Of a stretch of 64,000 nucleotides of DNA, positions 52,201 to 56,613 are shown piece by piece (the stretch's first letter is position 1; each line of letters opens with the position of its first letter). This DNA comes from Channallabes apus (Eukaryota; Chordata; Actinopteri; Siluriformes; Clariidae). A program made the position numbers and the translations under genes. Location: contig CM060114.1 in the NCBI GenBank assembly GCA_030522415.1, positions 28,648,804 through 28,712,803 of the forward strand, given 5' to 3'. The notes below the pieces were generated by a model. That model ran no database searches. It saw only the letters and a list, made by a program, of their open reading frames with translations, and was not told the DNA's origin.

Positions 52201-53665
52201 TATAAACAGTTCCCACATGCTATATCATTCACAAATGGTGACAATTTTTCCACCGTTTTTCAGGGATCAGGCGTTCCACTTGCTGAATGTTCACGGGAAC
52301 AAGTACACTGGGCTTCGATCCACTTCCGATTTCAGAATCGTCACTCACGGTCGTATGGCCTTCTTTAAAACGTTCGCACCATTAAAATGTTTTAATGTTG
52401 CTACTGTAAGAGTCTCATCACCGTATTCTGTAAATGTCAATTGGTTTTACACCTTCACTTCATCACAAGTCCCAGTTTGACTTGAACGCCCTCGTATAAT
52501 AAAAAATATTATGTAAAATAAAACATTCTACAGCAGAAAAGCACTTGCCCGATCATCAGTGGATCAAATCATAAAATCCAATAATAATAGTAATAATAAT
52601 AATAATAATAAATAAATGAATGTGTTTTTACATCAGATTATATACAGATCAGCGCATCTTTCTCAGGCTTTTTCACTGCTGCTTGATCTACACAAGAATT
52701 CTGCACTTTAACTACACATTGAAGCCATATTCTGGTAAAAAAAAAAAACTGCTTTATCCAAGTTTGCAAATCATAGGTCTGATTCAGCACTTATTTTACA
52801 CTGGAAGAAAGAAAAAAAGCTAATAAAATATCTTGAATGTATTCATATGCATCTAACAGTTTCTACTATAAGATCACTAGAAACACATTTCCCGCCATTT
52901 TTTATGGATGATGTTAAGCATGACGTTTCCTTATTCTATTGGCAGGTTTTTGCTTATTTTGCTTAAAACATAAGCCATGTGATCTGCCAATAGACAAAAA
53001 ATTATTTCAGGCTTTAAATGGCTAGACATGGGCTTATAATATAATCTTATGACTGGAAATACTTGCTAATGTTAACAGCATTCAAAATATTTCCACGTGG
53101 TAAGTTTAAATCTTTTGCAGTGTATGGCTTTACATGCAGCGTGGCAAATTGTGCAGAGGAGTGTGATCACTCCAGTTGCTGATCAAACCCTCTTTCTCCT
53201 ACTCTACACTCAAATATGTTGTAATTAGTAATCATGCATAAAAAAAAATAAAAAAAAAACATGAGTATGTTCTCTTGCTCTTGGTGATTTCAAAAATAAC
53301 CTTTCAAGTGAATTAGAGACGTGTGTCCCCTTTTTATTTATTTTTTGTTTTTCATGTGTGTTTTTGTGTTGTGTAGTTCATTTTGTATTAATTTCAACTT
53401 CCCTCCCTTATAATAAACACCCGTCATAGCCTGTGCCCTCCATGATCTCTCCTCTCATGGGGTCCCAGTTGCGATTTAGCATGGTAAGAATGTGTACGTG
53501 TGTCTTCCCGAATGTTTGTGTGTATCAAGTCATATGTGTGATTCACACCCTGTCTGTCACACACAGCCTGGTGCGGCAGGCTCGACTCCCATGATGTTCC
53601 CCCAGCAGCCTGTGATGAGACCGCAGTTTCCTGCTGCAGGAGCACCTGGAGCACCGGTACCATAA

Positions 53666-53748
<83 letters not shown>

Positions 53749-56429
53749 TGCACTACTTAATAATTTCAATGCACTGTAGTTGTTAAATACAATTGTGTGA
53801 CATTATCGGACAAATAAATTATTTTTAAGGAAACTGCATTGTATTAGTGTGCAGAGAGTAGGGTGGTGAAGGGGAAGAGAACATTTGATTTCTGATTATC
53901 TTTCTGTCAGCGACTGATCAAACACAAAGCAAGAACAAAGCAGTGTTCAAAGCTTGTTTGATAAAAAGGGGCATATAACTGTTTTTAGTGATGGGAAGTT
54001 TGAAGCATTTTAGTGACTCGGTTCGTGAAATCTCGTTCATCATTCCGTCCTTTTCAGCAGGAAAAAAACTAAAATGTTACATTTTCAATAAACAGACGTC
54101 TACATACACAGATTTTGTCTATAGTTCCAGTAATGAAAATAGGTTTTCAATATTGTATATGTATTGTAGGTTTACAATTCAGCATAATTCAGCAACAATA
54201 CAAGGACATATTATGATAAACAGAATGAGCAGCTCACCTCTCATATCTTTTGGTCCGAATCGTTCGTTCTTTTGTCACGTGACTCCCATAGTGAAACAGA
54301 ATTAAGCGGTTCTTCTCATGACTCCTCTAGTTCGAGTCGTTCATTTTTTAAATTTATTGCACTGCATATCGTCTATGGGAGTCACGTGACAAAAGAACGA
54401 ACGATTTGGACTAGAAGACTCAAAGGTAACTACTCAATTCTGTTTCCTGTATATAACCTACGGAGGTTTTTTGCGATGCCCAGTAGGAAATGAATGAATC
54501 ACTCTCTGAGACTCTATTCGTTCTTCTAAGTCACATTAAAGACTTGTTCAAAAAGAACGAATCATTCATGAACGACCCATCACTATTGCTTATTACCGAT
54601 TATAAAACAGTTCTGACTGAGTAATATGTTTGGGTGAGAGGCATTCCATAAGTGCTGATATAGAGTGTAACAGCACTGGGACATTTAATATCGCGCCGCA
54701 TCACAGGTGTTCTAACAATTCTAAATTACACTGTCGGTCGCAGCACGGGTAAAAGTAGGGAAGTACTGAGGAGAGATCAGCTGCCTGCCAAAATCCCCAT
54801 TCAAAACCAGTTAAAACACATCTGATAATGTTGTATTAACCTACACCTTATCTCCTTATTAATTGCTTATAAGTTGTTCTTAATTGTCTCTAAACAAATA
54901 AGAAGACCGTGTTTTGAGCTATAAAGCTAACTAGCACAAGGCTGAATCCCAAATCTCCCTTTAATCCCTGATCAAGGGCACTACTTGGTGTGTGGAACAA
55001 GGGATTGTACACTCTATGTAGCACACAACCCACCTATCCCACTATCCCACAAAGGCTGATCATTAGAATACTTAAATCAGGTGTTCTGGGAGGTGAGTAA
55101 CCACCAGTGCCTGTATTCACAAAGCTTCTTAAGCCTAAAAGTTGCTCCTAGTGACGAAATTCTAAGAAAATTCTTAGAATTAGGACATTTTCTTAGAATT
55201 TCCCCTTAAATTTAGGGCAAAATCTTAGTAAAAAATAAAAATGATTCACAAAACATCTTATCCCTGAAAACAGCTCCTAAGGTAAAAATTGTTAAGAGTA
55301 GAGAGGAGGACTTTTAAGAGGCTTAAGAGTTTCTATAGCAGAGGACAAAATGGGGAAAGAAGAAATATTCTCCAAACACTGAACGTAAAGCTAAAAGTAA
55401 AAGCTGCTCTTACGTCTAATTTGGTTTTCTTGTTGTTTTACTTCCTTCCATCTCTCTCGGATTGTTGGCTACATACCATCCAAAAGTGCAACTTAAAAAG
55501 ACTGTCCTGCAATCATGTAAATTGGTAAAAGGTGAACCATTTTGCCCCCATCAATCTGAAATAGACTACAAGTAATGAATTTAATATGATAAATAAATAT
55601 AAAAACCTACTGTAAATATACTAATTAATTTGTGGTAATTGGTTGCTTCAAAAGTAGACACATTTCAACATTTGGCTGTTTTAGTGTAATTATCTTTAAG
55701 ATATTTAGCCTATAATAGAAATTGCATTTATGGTTATACAACTTCTTCTATTAGTTCTATTATTATATATTCTATTTTCACCAAGAACCATTTTAAGACC
55801 TTTTACAGATAAATTTTTTTCAACCAATCAATTGCTGCATCATCCCAAGCAACAGGGTCAACCACACCTCCTCACTAAGATAATGGATTTTGTACTTTCC
55901 TTACTCAGAGTTGCTCTGAGAAGTTTCCTAAATCGGTTTTAATCTAGGACTCCCAGCTAGGACTTTTTAGGCTAAGATTGGCGCTCTCTGAAAGAATTCT
56001 AAAAAACTTTGTGTACCGGGCCCGGACTAGATCTGAGAACCACATAATTCAGTCTTCGAGACTGTGATCTTACCTATGACATAACAATATTGCAAATTAA
56101 AACGTCAAGGTGATTTATTTATTCAGCATCATCGAGACTTCTTCTAAACATTGGCATTTGTAAATGTCTTTTTACACGGAATGACCAAAAGTATGTGGAC
56201 ACCTGAGCATAATACTTGTAATAATAACGAGCTAGTTGAAGATCTCATTTCCAACACATATTTAAAAAATATCCTCATTTAATGAGGGATGCATAAGTAC
56301 CTTAATGTATGTTAAGGTGAGTTTCTTCTTCTTCTACTACAGATGTCTGCTGGGATGACCCAGAGCCCCAGAAAGCCTCCTCCTCCCAAAGATCCCCTTG
56401 CTGACCTGAACATCAAGGACTTCCTATAA
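12705..56429 (+). CDS. snap91: AP180 clathrin assembly protein, 26 coding exons (full gene model)
   Basis: AP180 binds PtdIns(4,5)P2 on the presynaptic membrane, recruits clathrin and AP-2, and sets synaptic vesicle size during endocytosis; it also retrieves synaptobrevin. Joining 26 exons gives 2274 nt (757 residues plus stop) with compatible phases at all 25 junctions. Residues 1 to about 285 form the ANTH domain, with the lipid-binding cluster KKKH at residues 38-41 and K28 ahead of it. Residues 290-757 are a disordered Ala/Pro/Ser/Thr-rich tail with repeated DLLG/DLFS-type motifs, DPF at 459-461 and the conserved C-terminal end [12 protein letters not shown]. Mammalian SNAP91 is about 900 residues, so the tail here is shorter. 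The ANTH part resembles SNAP91 more than PICALM (for example [15 protein letters not shown] and FDVH/FDVHP-like sequence at the exon 5/6 junction). Which teleost duplicate (a or b) it is cannot be told. The gene spans 43.7 kb because its introns are loaded with transposons. Confidence 0.95.
13150..13330 (+). mobile_element. S1 SINE head fragment
   Basis: GAGGCAGCATGGTGGCTTAG and GGTCCGGGTTCGATTC are the A-box and B-box parts of family S1. The copy stops before the L2-like tail. It sits 300 bp inside snap91 intron 1. Confidence 0.75.
14210..14385 (+). mobile_element. S1 SINE tail fragment
   Basis: TGTGTGATTGGGTGTGTGAG leads to GATGGATTGGCACCCTGTCC, GGGATAGGCTCCAGGTCC and the terminal (GAAT)n. 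The tRNA-like head is absent, as expected for 5'-truncated retroposition. Confidence 0.8.
15249..16027. mobile_element. hAT-like MITE in snap91 intron 1
   Basis: The ends are CAGTGTTTTTCAACC at 15249 and GGTTGAAAAACACTG ending at 16027, exact inverse complements, with further pairing inside (CAAGGTACA against the CGGCACACTAG region). An internal direct duplication of about 110 bp is seen (15373 onward against 15487 onward, TCTTATC-AAGTGTCTTGAAC). No transposase is present. Flanking 8-mers do not match exactly. Confidence 0.75.
16650..17800 (-). pseudogene. Decayed Tc1-like transposase (another family)
   Basis: Landmarks of a Tc1-like gene in reverse orientation run through the stretch: CTCTGTGGTGGCCAATGTG, GAACCACTCTTTCACAATT, GGACTCATCAGACCACATGA (inverse of the catalytic WSDESK-type block) and GATTTGATTTCACCAAATG. 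No frame stays open. It lies antisense in snap91 intron 1. Confidence 0.65.
18473..20090 (-). mobile_element. Tc1-like transposon, family A, copy 3
   Basis: Same termini as copies 1 and 2. TA precedes it at 18471-18472, but the right flank is TG, so that side of the target duplication has mutated. It is antisense to snap91 in intron 1, and a mariner relic starts 8 bp beyond its end. Confidence 0.95.
18690..19713 (-). pseudogene. Tc1-like transposase, family A copy 3, two lesions
   Basis: Opens [20 protein letters not shown]. An extra T in the run at 19302-19308 shifts the frame at LNFAKK. A TAA (19239-19241, read on the minus strand) replaces the Glu codon after WTDETKV. The later blocks [10 protein letters not shown] and [16 protein letters not shown] remain readable. 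The same nonsense codon occurs in copy 5. Confidence 0.93.
20099..20625 (-). mobile_element. Mariner-like relic in snap91 intron 1
   Basis: The left end CAAGGGGCATTCAGGTCAAA and interior (CCTGGCCTCCCAGGAACTCC, CAAACATGTGGAAATGGC, AGAGTCTCATCACTGTA) match the relic at 51982-52494 in the same orientation. No frame survives. Confidence 0.6.
20640..23150 (+). other. Unique intron 1 sequence, no gene recognised
   Basis: AT-rich sequence inside snap91 intron 1 without recognisable exons, RNAs or repeat termini. The ORF-like stretch at 21626-21886 has no detectable domain features. Confidence 0.5.
23155..24260. repeat. 22-bp minisatellite, about 50 units, in snap91 intron 1
   Basis: The unit GTTCTGATTAGCCACACAGC plus TA repeats nearly without gaps for 1.1 kb. 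Variants swap ATTAG/GTTAG/ACTAG, CACA/CATA and CTAG/CTTG. Some longer units carry an inserted CTACAGCTTG or CTATGG. No spacer diversity is present, so it is not a CRISPR-type array. Confidence 0.95.
24261..26018 (+). other. End of snap91 intron 1
   Basis: Holds an S1 SINE tail at 25384-25505 and otherwise AT-rich sequence. It finishes with the exon 2 acceptor. No other gene is seen. Confidence 0.5.
25384..25505 (+). mobile_element. S1 SINE tail fragment
   Basis: GATGGATTGGCACCCTGTCC, CTCGTGCCCTAAGCCTCC and GGGATAGGCTCCAGGTCC followed by a short (GAGT)n-like end. 5'-truncated copy. Confidence 0.75.
26019..26161 (+). CDS. snap91: snap91 coding exon 2 (residues 44-91)
   Basis: Acceptor TTGTCTAG, donor GTCAGT. 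Encodes a run beginning [14 protein letters not shown] and including the ANTH signature [13 protein letters not shown]. Enters in phase 1 and leaves in phase 0. Confidence 0.95.
26348..26423 (+). CDS. snap91: snap91 coding exon 3 (residues 92-117)
   Basis: Acceptor ACTACAG, donor GTAAGT. Encodes [18 protein letters not shown], a very conserved ANTH helix. The last base opens a Gly codon completed by exon 4. A SINE begins about 20 bp beyond the donor. Confidence 0.95.
26443..26885 (+). mobile_element. tRNA-derived SINE in snap91 intron 3
   Basis: An RNA polymerase III A-box-like stretch (GTGGCGCAGTGGTAAAGTGC) is followed by a B-box GAGTTCGATTCCC, then a long unrelated body of about 380 bp. 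This is the arrangement of a tRNA-headed SINE. It fills most of intron 3, ending about 85 bp before exon 4. No intact tRNA cloverleaf is expected. Confidence 0.75.
26969..27071 (+). CDS. snap91: snap91 coding exon 4 (residues 117-151)
   Basis: Acceptor TCAACAAG, donor GTACGT. Encodes [20 protein letters not shown] and FDFTRVKKG, both classic ANTH segments. Phase 1 in, phase 2 out. Confidence 0.95.
27163..27735 (+). mobile_element. Mariner-like element relic in snap91 intron 4
   Basis: A decayed + strand transposase end is readable at about 27437-27570. It has YSPDLAP followed by [12 protein letters not shown], the C-terminal catalytic block of mariner-type transposases. The outer ends, GTGTTCAAGTTAAACAGGG and its inverse near 27708-27725, match the ends of the relics at 20099 and 51982. 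The reading frame is broken and much of the N-terminal half is missing, so it is inactive. Confidence 0.7.
28055..28255 (+). mobile_element. 3' fragment of the same mariner-like family
   Basis: The stretch repeats the order of motifs found at 27520-27735: a graded match around TTTCAAATGTGAAG, then GTGTACTGAGAAAA, then GGGATAAGTGCATTAGTG. Only the terminal part is present, with no coding capacity. Confidence 0.55.
28805..28898 (+). CDS. snap91: snap91 coding exon 5 (residues 151-182)
   Basis: Acceptor GTGTATAG, donor GTAAGT. Encodes [20 protein letters not shown] and a run ending LLEFD, matching the AP180 ANTH core. Phase 2 in, phase 0 out. Confidence 0.95.
28899..29500 (+). other. Start of snap91 intron 5
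   Basis: Between exon 5 and the family C transposon. AT-rich, no gene recognised. Confidence 0.45.
29854..30799 (+). pseudogene. Family C Tc1-like transposase, internally deleted
   Basis: Starts [20 protein letters not shown], with a helix-turn-helix [20 protein letters not shown] and the first catalytic block [11 protein letters not shown]. The frame then breaks at about 30330, where the usual linker to [16 protein letters not shown] is shortened. A second shift near 30480 precedes [12 protein letters not shown] (second Asp) and [16 protein letters not shown] (Glu). The end is RRRGDATQ and stop. It lies in the sense direction of snap91 but cannot encode a working enzyme. Confidence 0.88.
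30883..31194 (-). mobile_element. S1 SINE nested in the family C transposon
   Basis: Inverse of family S1: (ATTC)n, then CTATACCGCTTAATCCTGTG, GGACCTGGAGCCTATCCCAG, and the body up to CCATGCACACAGAGACGGGA. The tRNA-like head is lost. The transposon sequence AAAATGATACATT is repeated on both sides (30875-30888 and 31195-31206), consistent with a target-site duplication. Confidence 0.85.
31363..32984 (-). mobile_element. Tc1-like transposon, family A, copy 4, in snap91 intron 5
   Basis: Same termini as the other copies, with TA at 31361-31362 and 32985-32986. Only 20 bp separate it from the end of the family C element. Antisense to snap91. Confidence 0.95.
31581..32605 (-). pseudogene. Tc1-like transposase, family A copy 4, frameshifted
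   Basis: Opens [20 protein letters not shown]. The T run at 32193-32200 is two bases longer than in intact-frame copies, shifting the frame at LNFPKK. The catalytic blocks [21 protein letters not shown] and [16 protein letters not shown] continue in another frame. No internal nonsense codon after WTDETKV, unlike copies 3 and 5. Confidence 0.92.
32990..34076 (+). other. End of snap91 intron 5, AT-rich low complexity
   Basis: Contains several homopolymer A or T runs and a (TAA)n/(AAAAT)n stretch near 33392-33450. No gene seen before the exon 6 acceptor. Confidence 0.5.
34077..34188 (+). CDS. snap91: snap91 coding exon 6 (residues 183-220), GC donor
   Basis: Acceptor CTTGCAG. Encodes [20 protein letters not shown] and then [17 protein letters not shown]. 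The exon must end at 34188 so that its last G joins AG of exon 7 to make Glu in LLEKYF. The donor is therefore GCATGA rather than GT. The 94-nt intron ends in TTTTTGTGCAG. Confidence 0.92.
34283..34389 (+). CDS. snap91: snap91 coding exon 7 (residues 220-255)
   Basis: Acceptor GTGCAG, donor GTATGA. Encodes [20 protein letters not shown], then [16 protein letters not shown], the last long ANTH helices that in AP180/CALM contact the synaptobrevin SNARE motif. Confidence 0.95.
34490..34531 (+). CDS. snap91: snap91 coding exon 8 (residues 256-269)
   Basis: A 42-nt exon between CTCTTTTAG and GTAAGT. Encodes [14 protein letters not shown], matching the AP180/CALM QVGIDxxDIPD block. In-frame on both sides (phase 0-0). 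Confidence 0.93.
34532..35259 (+). other. Start of snap91 intron 8, no gene recognised
   Basis: AT-rich sequence between the exon 8 donor and a TIR element. Nothing recognisable. Confidence 0.45.
35260..35874. mobile_element. Non-autonomous TIR element in snap91 intron 8
   Basis: Begins CAGTGGAACCTCGGATTACG and ends with the exact inverse (22 bp match). It is flanked by TA at 35258-35259 and 35875-35876. 615 bp, no transposase; the centre holds a long CA/AC-rich stretch (about 35507-35613). TA duplication and termini place it in the Tc1/mariner/pogo group, exact family unknown. Confidence 0.85.
36740..36940. repeat. Imperfect hairpin-forming inverted repeat
   Basis: GGACAAAGGA, ATGGCAGAAG and AAGTCATGTTTTGCATTATA on the left are answered by TATAATGCAAAACATGACTT, CTGCCG and TCCTTTGTCC on the right. 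Arms are about 85 bp around a centre near 36840. It lies in snap91 intron 8, probably the core of an old TIR element. Confidence 0.75.
37740..38241 (+). mobile_element. Tc1-like relic, 3' part, in snap91 intron 8
   Basis: Readable landmarks include CAAATGGCCTCCAGAGTCAC, GTGGTGGAAGAGGAGATTCT, GGCAAAAGGGGGTCCAACCC and the terminus CAAGGTGTACCTAATTAAGT near the end. These correspond to the catalytic Glu region and right end of a common fish Tc1 family. No open frame. Confidence 0.65.
38628..38689 (+). CDS. snap91: snap91 coding exon 9 (residues 270-290)
   Basis: Acceptor TCGTAG, donor GTAAAT. Encodes [20 protein letters not shown], the end of the ANTH domain. Leaves two bases (GG) of a Gly codon. 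Confidence 0.93.
38802..38807 (+). CDS. snap91: snap91 microexon 10 (6 nt)
   Basis: AGAGGG lies between a good acceptor (CTCCACGTTATCAG) and a strong donor GTAAGT. It preserves the frame, adding Gly-Glu between GKK and GSPTK. Skipping it also keeps the frame, so it is probably an optional cassette. Its size makes it less certain than the flanking exons. Confidence 0.7.
38907..38919 (+). CDS. snap91: snap91 microexon 11 (13 nt)
   Basis: GTCTCCGACAAAA follows a long pyrimidine tract ending in CCGTCAG and precedes GTGAGT. It is needed to bring phase 2 back to phase 0 before exon 12, and supplies (G)SPTK. This corresponds to the SP-rich linker after the ANTH domain in AP180. Confidence 0.82.
39010..39140 (+). 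CDS. snap91: snap91 coding exon 12 (residues 297-340)
   Basis: Acceptor CACATTGTAG, donor GTAAGC. Encodes [19 protein letters not shown] followed by a Pro/Ala-rich run ending in EPVT. It matches the SP/TSP-rich linker of AP180, which in mammals has TSPNSTPAK at this point. Phase 0 in, 2 out. Confidence 0.9.
39277..39347 (+). CDS. snap91: snap91 coding exon 13 (residues 340-364)
   Basis: Acceptor TCTCTCTAG, donor GTAATG. Encodes [20 protein letters not shown] and then TSWG. The LLDLDP core is a clathrin-box-like motif and matches SSDLLDLQP of the mammalian protein. Phase 2 in, 1 out. Confidence 0.9.
39587..40160. repeat. GATA/GGAT tandem array in snap91 intron 13
   Basis: Runs of GATA and GGAT alternate with longer units containing GAATGGACAAACACTTGGAT. 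The ORFs on the opposite strand (repeated Tyr-Leu-Ser-Ile-type peptides) are artefacts of the repeat. Confidence 0.9.
40696..41727 (+). CDS. DIRS gag-like protein ORF (343 aa)
   Basis: Longest open frame of the DIRS element. Near the N-terminus it has [20 protein letters not shown] then [11 protein letters not shown], a Cys/His-rich signature typical of DIRS gag proteins. It is followed by an acidic, Ser-rich stretch and an aromatic [21 protein letters not shown] second in-frame start at 40717 ([11 protein letters not shown]) is equally plausible. The C-terminal 55 residues run into the RT start in another frame, and probably reflect loss of the natural stop. Function: packaging of element RNA, by analogy. 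Confidence 0.7.
   Translation: MLTVPADMSMEANVAKKKSAVRPCPQECGFSLHEKDQHEACPVCLGILHARRALAEPESCSLCRQLRCSTLERRVTFVERTLGKNTVAQQDPLLSGLAVPASPVSVDEEFSSEVPVLSCADQMEYFEGSEDRELSYSTGQQPGTDQRAFEDDDVLDIGLEMHGLSEDEHELLPLAQSSAANALAARDDTSFFALYRRAAEKLEVEWPSPQPAQKPSRFAGFFLPPEPTTVKNCLPPFSDQGESAGFPHPRVARMRSLDMGAKHGCYGIPTTVSHKATALLFRSKHSGVGSCSSGASGGDKFSSEQRGDWSGSSFGNELRLVQPLFCRSEERGEDCVLFWILEY
41670..43267 (+). pseudogene. DIRS reverse transcriptase and RNase H, frame-broken
   Basis: RT blocks seen: [24 protein letters not shown] (first catalytic Asp), [18 protein letters not shown], then YLDD at 41983-41994 in a different frame after a short loss near 41960. RNase H blocks: [42 protein letters not shown]. Another shift near 42715 precedes [16 protein letters not shown] and a conserved [15 protein letters not shown] region. 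At least two frame breaks make it non-functional. Confidence 0.85.
43268..43924 (+). pseudogene. DIRS tyrosine recombinase, truncated
   Basis: The N-terminal SAM-like part is visible ([17 protein letters not shown], then [20 protein letters not shown]), then TGA at 43522-43524. The stretch [12 protein letters not shown] at about 43692-43727 hits a stop, followed by [13 protein letters not shown]. The downstream catalytic half (His, Arg and the nucleophilic Tyr blocks) is not found before the right inverted repeat. The element could not integrate by itself. Confidence 0.75.
44111..44433. other. Retroelement-like tail next to the DIRS
   Basis: ATTTCACTGCATAATCGTAC, GTATGTGACGAATAAAATTT and an A run look like the 3' end of a LINE. 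Similar phrases (ACACTTACATCGGAACTC, TGGACCCTTGCACAAAGACA) lie on the other side at 40190-40250. The DIRS may have landed inside this older retroelement. Confidence 0.4.
44434..44590. repeat. GATA/GATG tandem array
   Basis: Same type as 39587-40160, on the other side of the DIRS element: (GATA)n with an ACAAACACTTAGAT-type unit. Confidence 0.9.
44952..44966 (+). CDS. snap91: snap91 microexon 14 (15 nt)
   Basis: ATCTTTTGGGGTCAG lies between GCTGCTGCAG and GTGAGT. With the G carried from exon 13 it reads DLLGS, continuing WG-DLLG as in mammalian AP180 (AWGDLLG). Phase 1-1, so it is skippable in frame. It follows the 5.6-kb intron that contains the DIRS element. Confidence 0.85.
45134..45304 (+). 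CDS. snap91: snap91 coding exon 15 (residues 369-426)
   Basis: Acceptor GACTTGTAG, donor GTCAGT. Open without stops, starting [20 protein letters not shown], Ala/Thr/Ser-rich, ending SSADLLG. Phase 1-1, length 171. Confidence 0.88.
45305..46348 (+). other. snap91 intron 15
   Basis: AT-rich. It contains TGTGAATACTTTTGCAAATA at about 45747, a short phrase common at Tc1 ends, and a CA microsatellite at 46180-46211. No other gene. Confidence 0.45.
46349..46447 (+). CDS. snap91: snap91 coding exon 16 (residues 426-459)
   Basis: Acceptor GCGGTTGTAG, donor GTGGGT. Encodes [20 protein letters not shown] and then an Ala-rich run ending SAAN. Phase 1-1, length 99. Confidence 0.87.
46448..47087 (+). 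other. snap91 intron 16 with a CpG-rich pocket
   Basis: 46635-46735 is unusually CpG-rich for this locus (GGCGATCGCGAGTCTCCG, CACGTGCACGTTG). No exon could be placed there with proper splice sites and frame. Confidence 0.45.
47088..47264 (+). CDS. snap91: snap91 coding exon 17 (residues 459-518)
   Basis: The acceptor CACCAAG at the end of a pyrimidine tract sets the frame to [20 protein letters not shown] and ends [13 protein letters not shown] is the AP-2 alpha-appendage motif, and mammalian AP180 has NDPFAPSEG at the equivalent place. An alternative acceptor at 47063 gives a frame without these motifs. Phase 1-1, length 177. Confidence 0.88.
47614..47724 (+). CDS. snap91: snap91 coding exon 18 (residues 518-555)
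   Basis: Acceptor CATGTGCAG, donor GTATGC. Starts [20 protein letters not shown] and ends APSLDLFSS, like PSIDLFSTD of the mammalian tail. Phase 1-1, length 111. Confidence 0.85.
48062..48142 (+). CDS. snap91: snap91 coding exon 19 (residues 555-582)
   Basis: Acceptor CATGCTGCAG, donor GTGGGT. Encodes [20 protein letters not shown] and ends ASDLVG. Phase 1-1, length 81. Confidence 0.83.
48934..49008 (+). CDS. snap91: snap91 coding exon 20 (residues 582-607)
   Basis: Acceptor GATCCTCCAG, donor GTAGTG (weaker). Encodes [20 protein letters not shown] and ends GGDLMG. Phase 1-1, length 75. Less conserved in sequence, supported by frame and motif. Confidence 0.78.
49855..50560. repeat. GGAT/GATG-rich degenerate minisatellite in snap91 intron 20
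   Basis: GGATGGATGGAT-type units with frequent substitutions and inserted TTTGGATACTGAA-type segments (50028 and 50345). Minus-strand ORFs through it are repeat artefacts. Confidence 0.85.
50567..50972 (+). mobile_element. Tc1-like relic, internally deleted, in snap91 intron 20
   Basis: Left end ACACCGTTCGGCCATTACAT and right end TGTTATGGCGGATCGGTGTA are approximate inverses. Inside, GTCTGGTCCAATCCCACAGA and AAAGATCTGCTGCTAACGTC match parts of a common fish Tc1 family. Most of the gene is missing. Confidence 0.65.
51283..51414 (+). CDS. snap91: snap91 coding exon 21 (residues 607-651)
   Basis: Acceptor TCGTCTCTCCAG, donor GTAAGT. Encodes [20 protein letters not shown] and then [11 protein letters not shown], matching [13 protein letters not shown] and DLDSSLASLVG of mammalian AP180. 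This is the best-conserved part of the tail. Phase 1-1, length 132. Confidence 0.93.
51574..51598 (+). CDS. snap91: snap91 coding exon 22 (25 nt)
   Basis: Acceptor CTCTCTTTCAG, donor GTAAGT. Reads NLGMGTQKP, like NLGI followed by a Lys-rich piece in mammals. Phase 1 in, 2 out, so exon 23 must follow it. Confidence 0.88.
51697..51763 (+). CDS. snap91: snap91 coding exon 23 (residues 659-681)
   Basis: Acceptor TATCTTTCAG, donor GTAAAT. Encodes [19 protein letters not shown] then MPM, matching GGANWQPKVAPATW of AP180. Returns to phase 0. Confidence 0.92.
51982..52494 (-). mobile_element. Mariner-like relic in snap91 intron 23
   Basis: Ends CAAGAGGCATTCAAGTCAAA and the inverse of CGAGGGCGTTCAAGTCAAAC, flanked by TA at 51980-51981 and 52495-52496. 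GGCCTCCCAGGAACTCCTTT inside is the inverse of the mariner [10 protein letters not shown] block. 513 bp, internally deleted. Confidence 0.7.
52501..53429 (+). other. End of snap91 intron 23
   Basis: AT-rich with a (TAA)n run near 52584-52612. No gene recognised before the exon 24 acceptor. Confidence 0.45.
53430..53483 (+). CDS. snap91: snap91 coding exon 24 (residues 682-699)
   Basis: Acceptor CCGTCATAG (weak pyrimidine tract), donor GTAAGA. Encodes [18 protein letters not shown]. Phase 0-0, length 54, so it could be optional. Confidence 0.75.
53567..53656 (+). CDS. snap91: snap91 coding exon 25 (residues 700-729)
   Basis: Acceptor CACACACAG, donor GTACCA. Starts [20 protein letters not shown], matching MPMMPQQPVMFAQP and MRPPF in mammals. 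A long CA repeat starts about 9 nt past the donor. Phase 0-0, length 90. Confidence 0.9.
53666..53742 (+). repeat. Long CA microsatellite at the exon 25 donor
   Basis: About 38 CA units begin about 9 nt after the GTACCA donor of exon 25. The minus-strand Cys-Val repeat ORFs are artefacts of it. Confidence 0.95.
53985..54587. mobile_element. hAT-like non-autonomous element, copy B
   Basis: Begins TAGTGATGGGAAG and ends GAACGACCCATCACTA, inverse termini. Interior matches copy A at 2817-3431. It lies in snap91 intron 25. The internal GTCACGTGAC and its surroundings (54274-54283, 54381-54390) are themselves inverted. Confidence 0.7.
55110..56018. mobile_element. Repeat family D, copy 1, in snap91 intron 25
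   Basis: Left end GTATTCACAAAGCTTCTTAA and right end near AAAAAACTTTGTGTAC are approximate inverses. The interior is near-identical in order to 62138-63066 (AGAGTTTCTATAGCAGAGGA, CTCCAAACACT, TTGTTGGCTACATACCATCC). The termini suggest a TIR DNA transposon, possibly PIF/Harbinger, but no transposase is visible. Confidence 0.65.
56343..56429 (+). CDS. snap91: snap91 final coding exon 26 (residues 730-757)
   Basis: Acceptor TTCTTCTACTACAG. Encodes [20 protein letters not shown] and then DLNIKDFL before TAA. This C-terminus is essentially identical to the AP180 end I recall ([19 protein letters not shown]). Confidence 0.95.
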   Translation: MSAGMTQSPRKPPPPKDPLADLNIKDFL

Positions 56430-56559
56430 GCCACCAAGCAGGTACATCCGTCTACATGTCTTCACTTTTTTAATACTCAGCAGTTATTAATCATTTCATC
56501 AGAGTTAATATCTACAAAATGACTATGAATTATGAAAATGGTCTCAAAACTATTTTCTC

Positions 56560-56613
<54 letters not shown>

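Noticed and set aside
53424..53753. Cys-Val repeat ORFs on the minus strand
   Set aside because: Direct translation of the CA microsatellite; it overlaps snap91 exon 25 in antisense and has no independent support.
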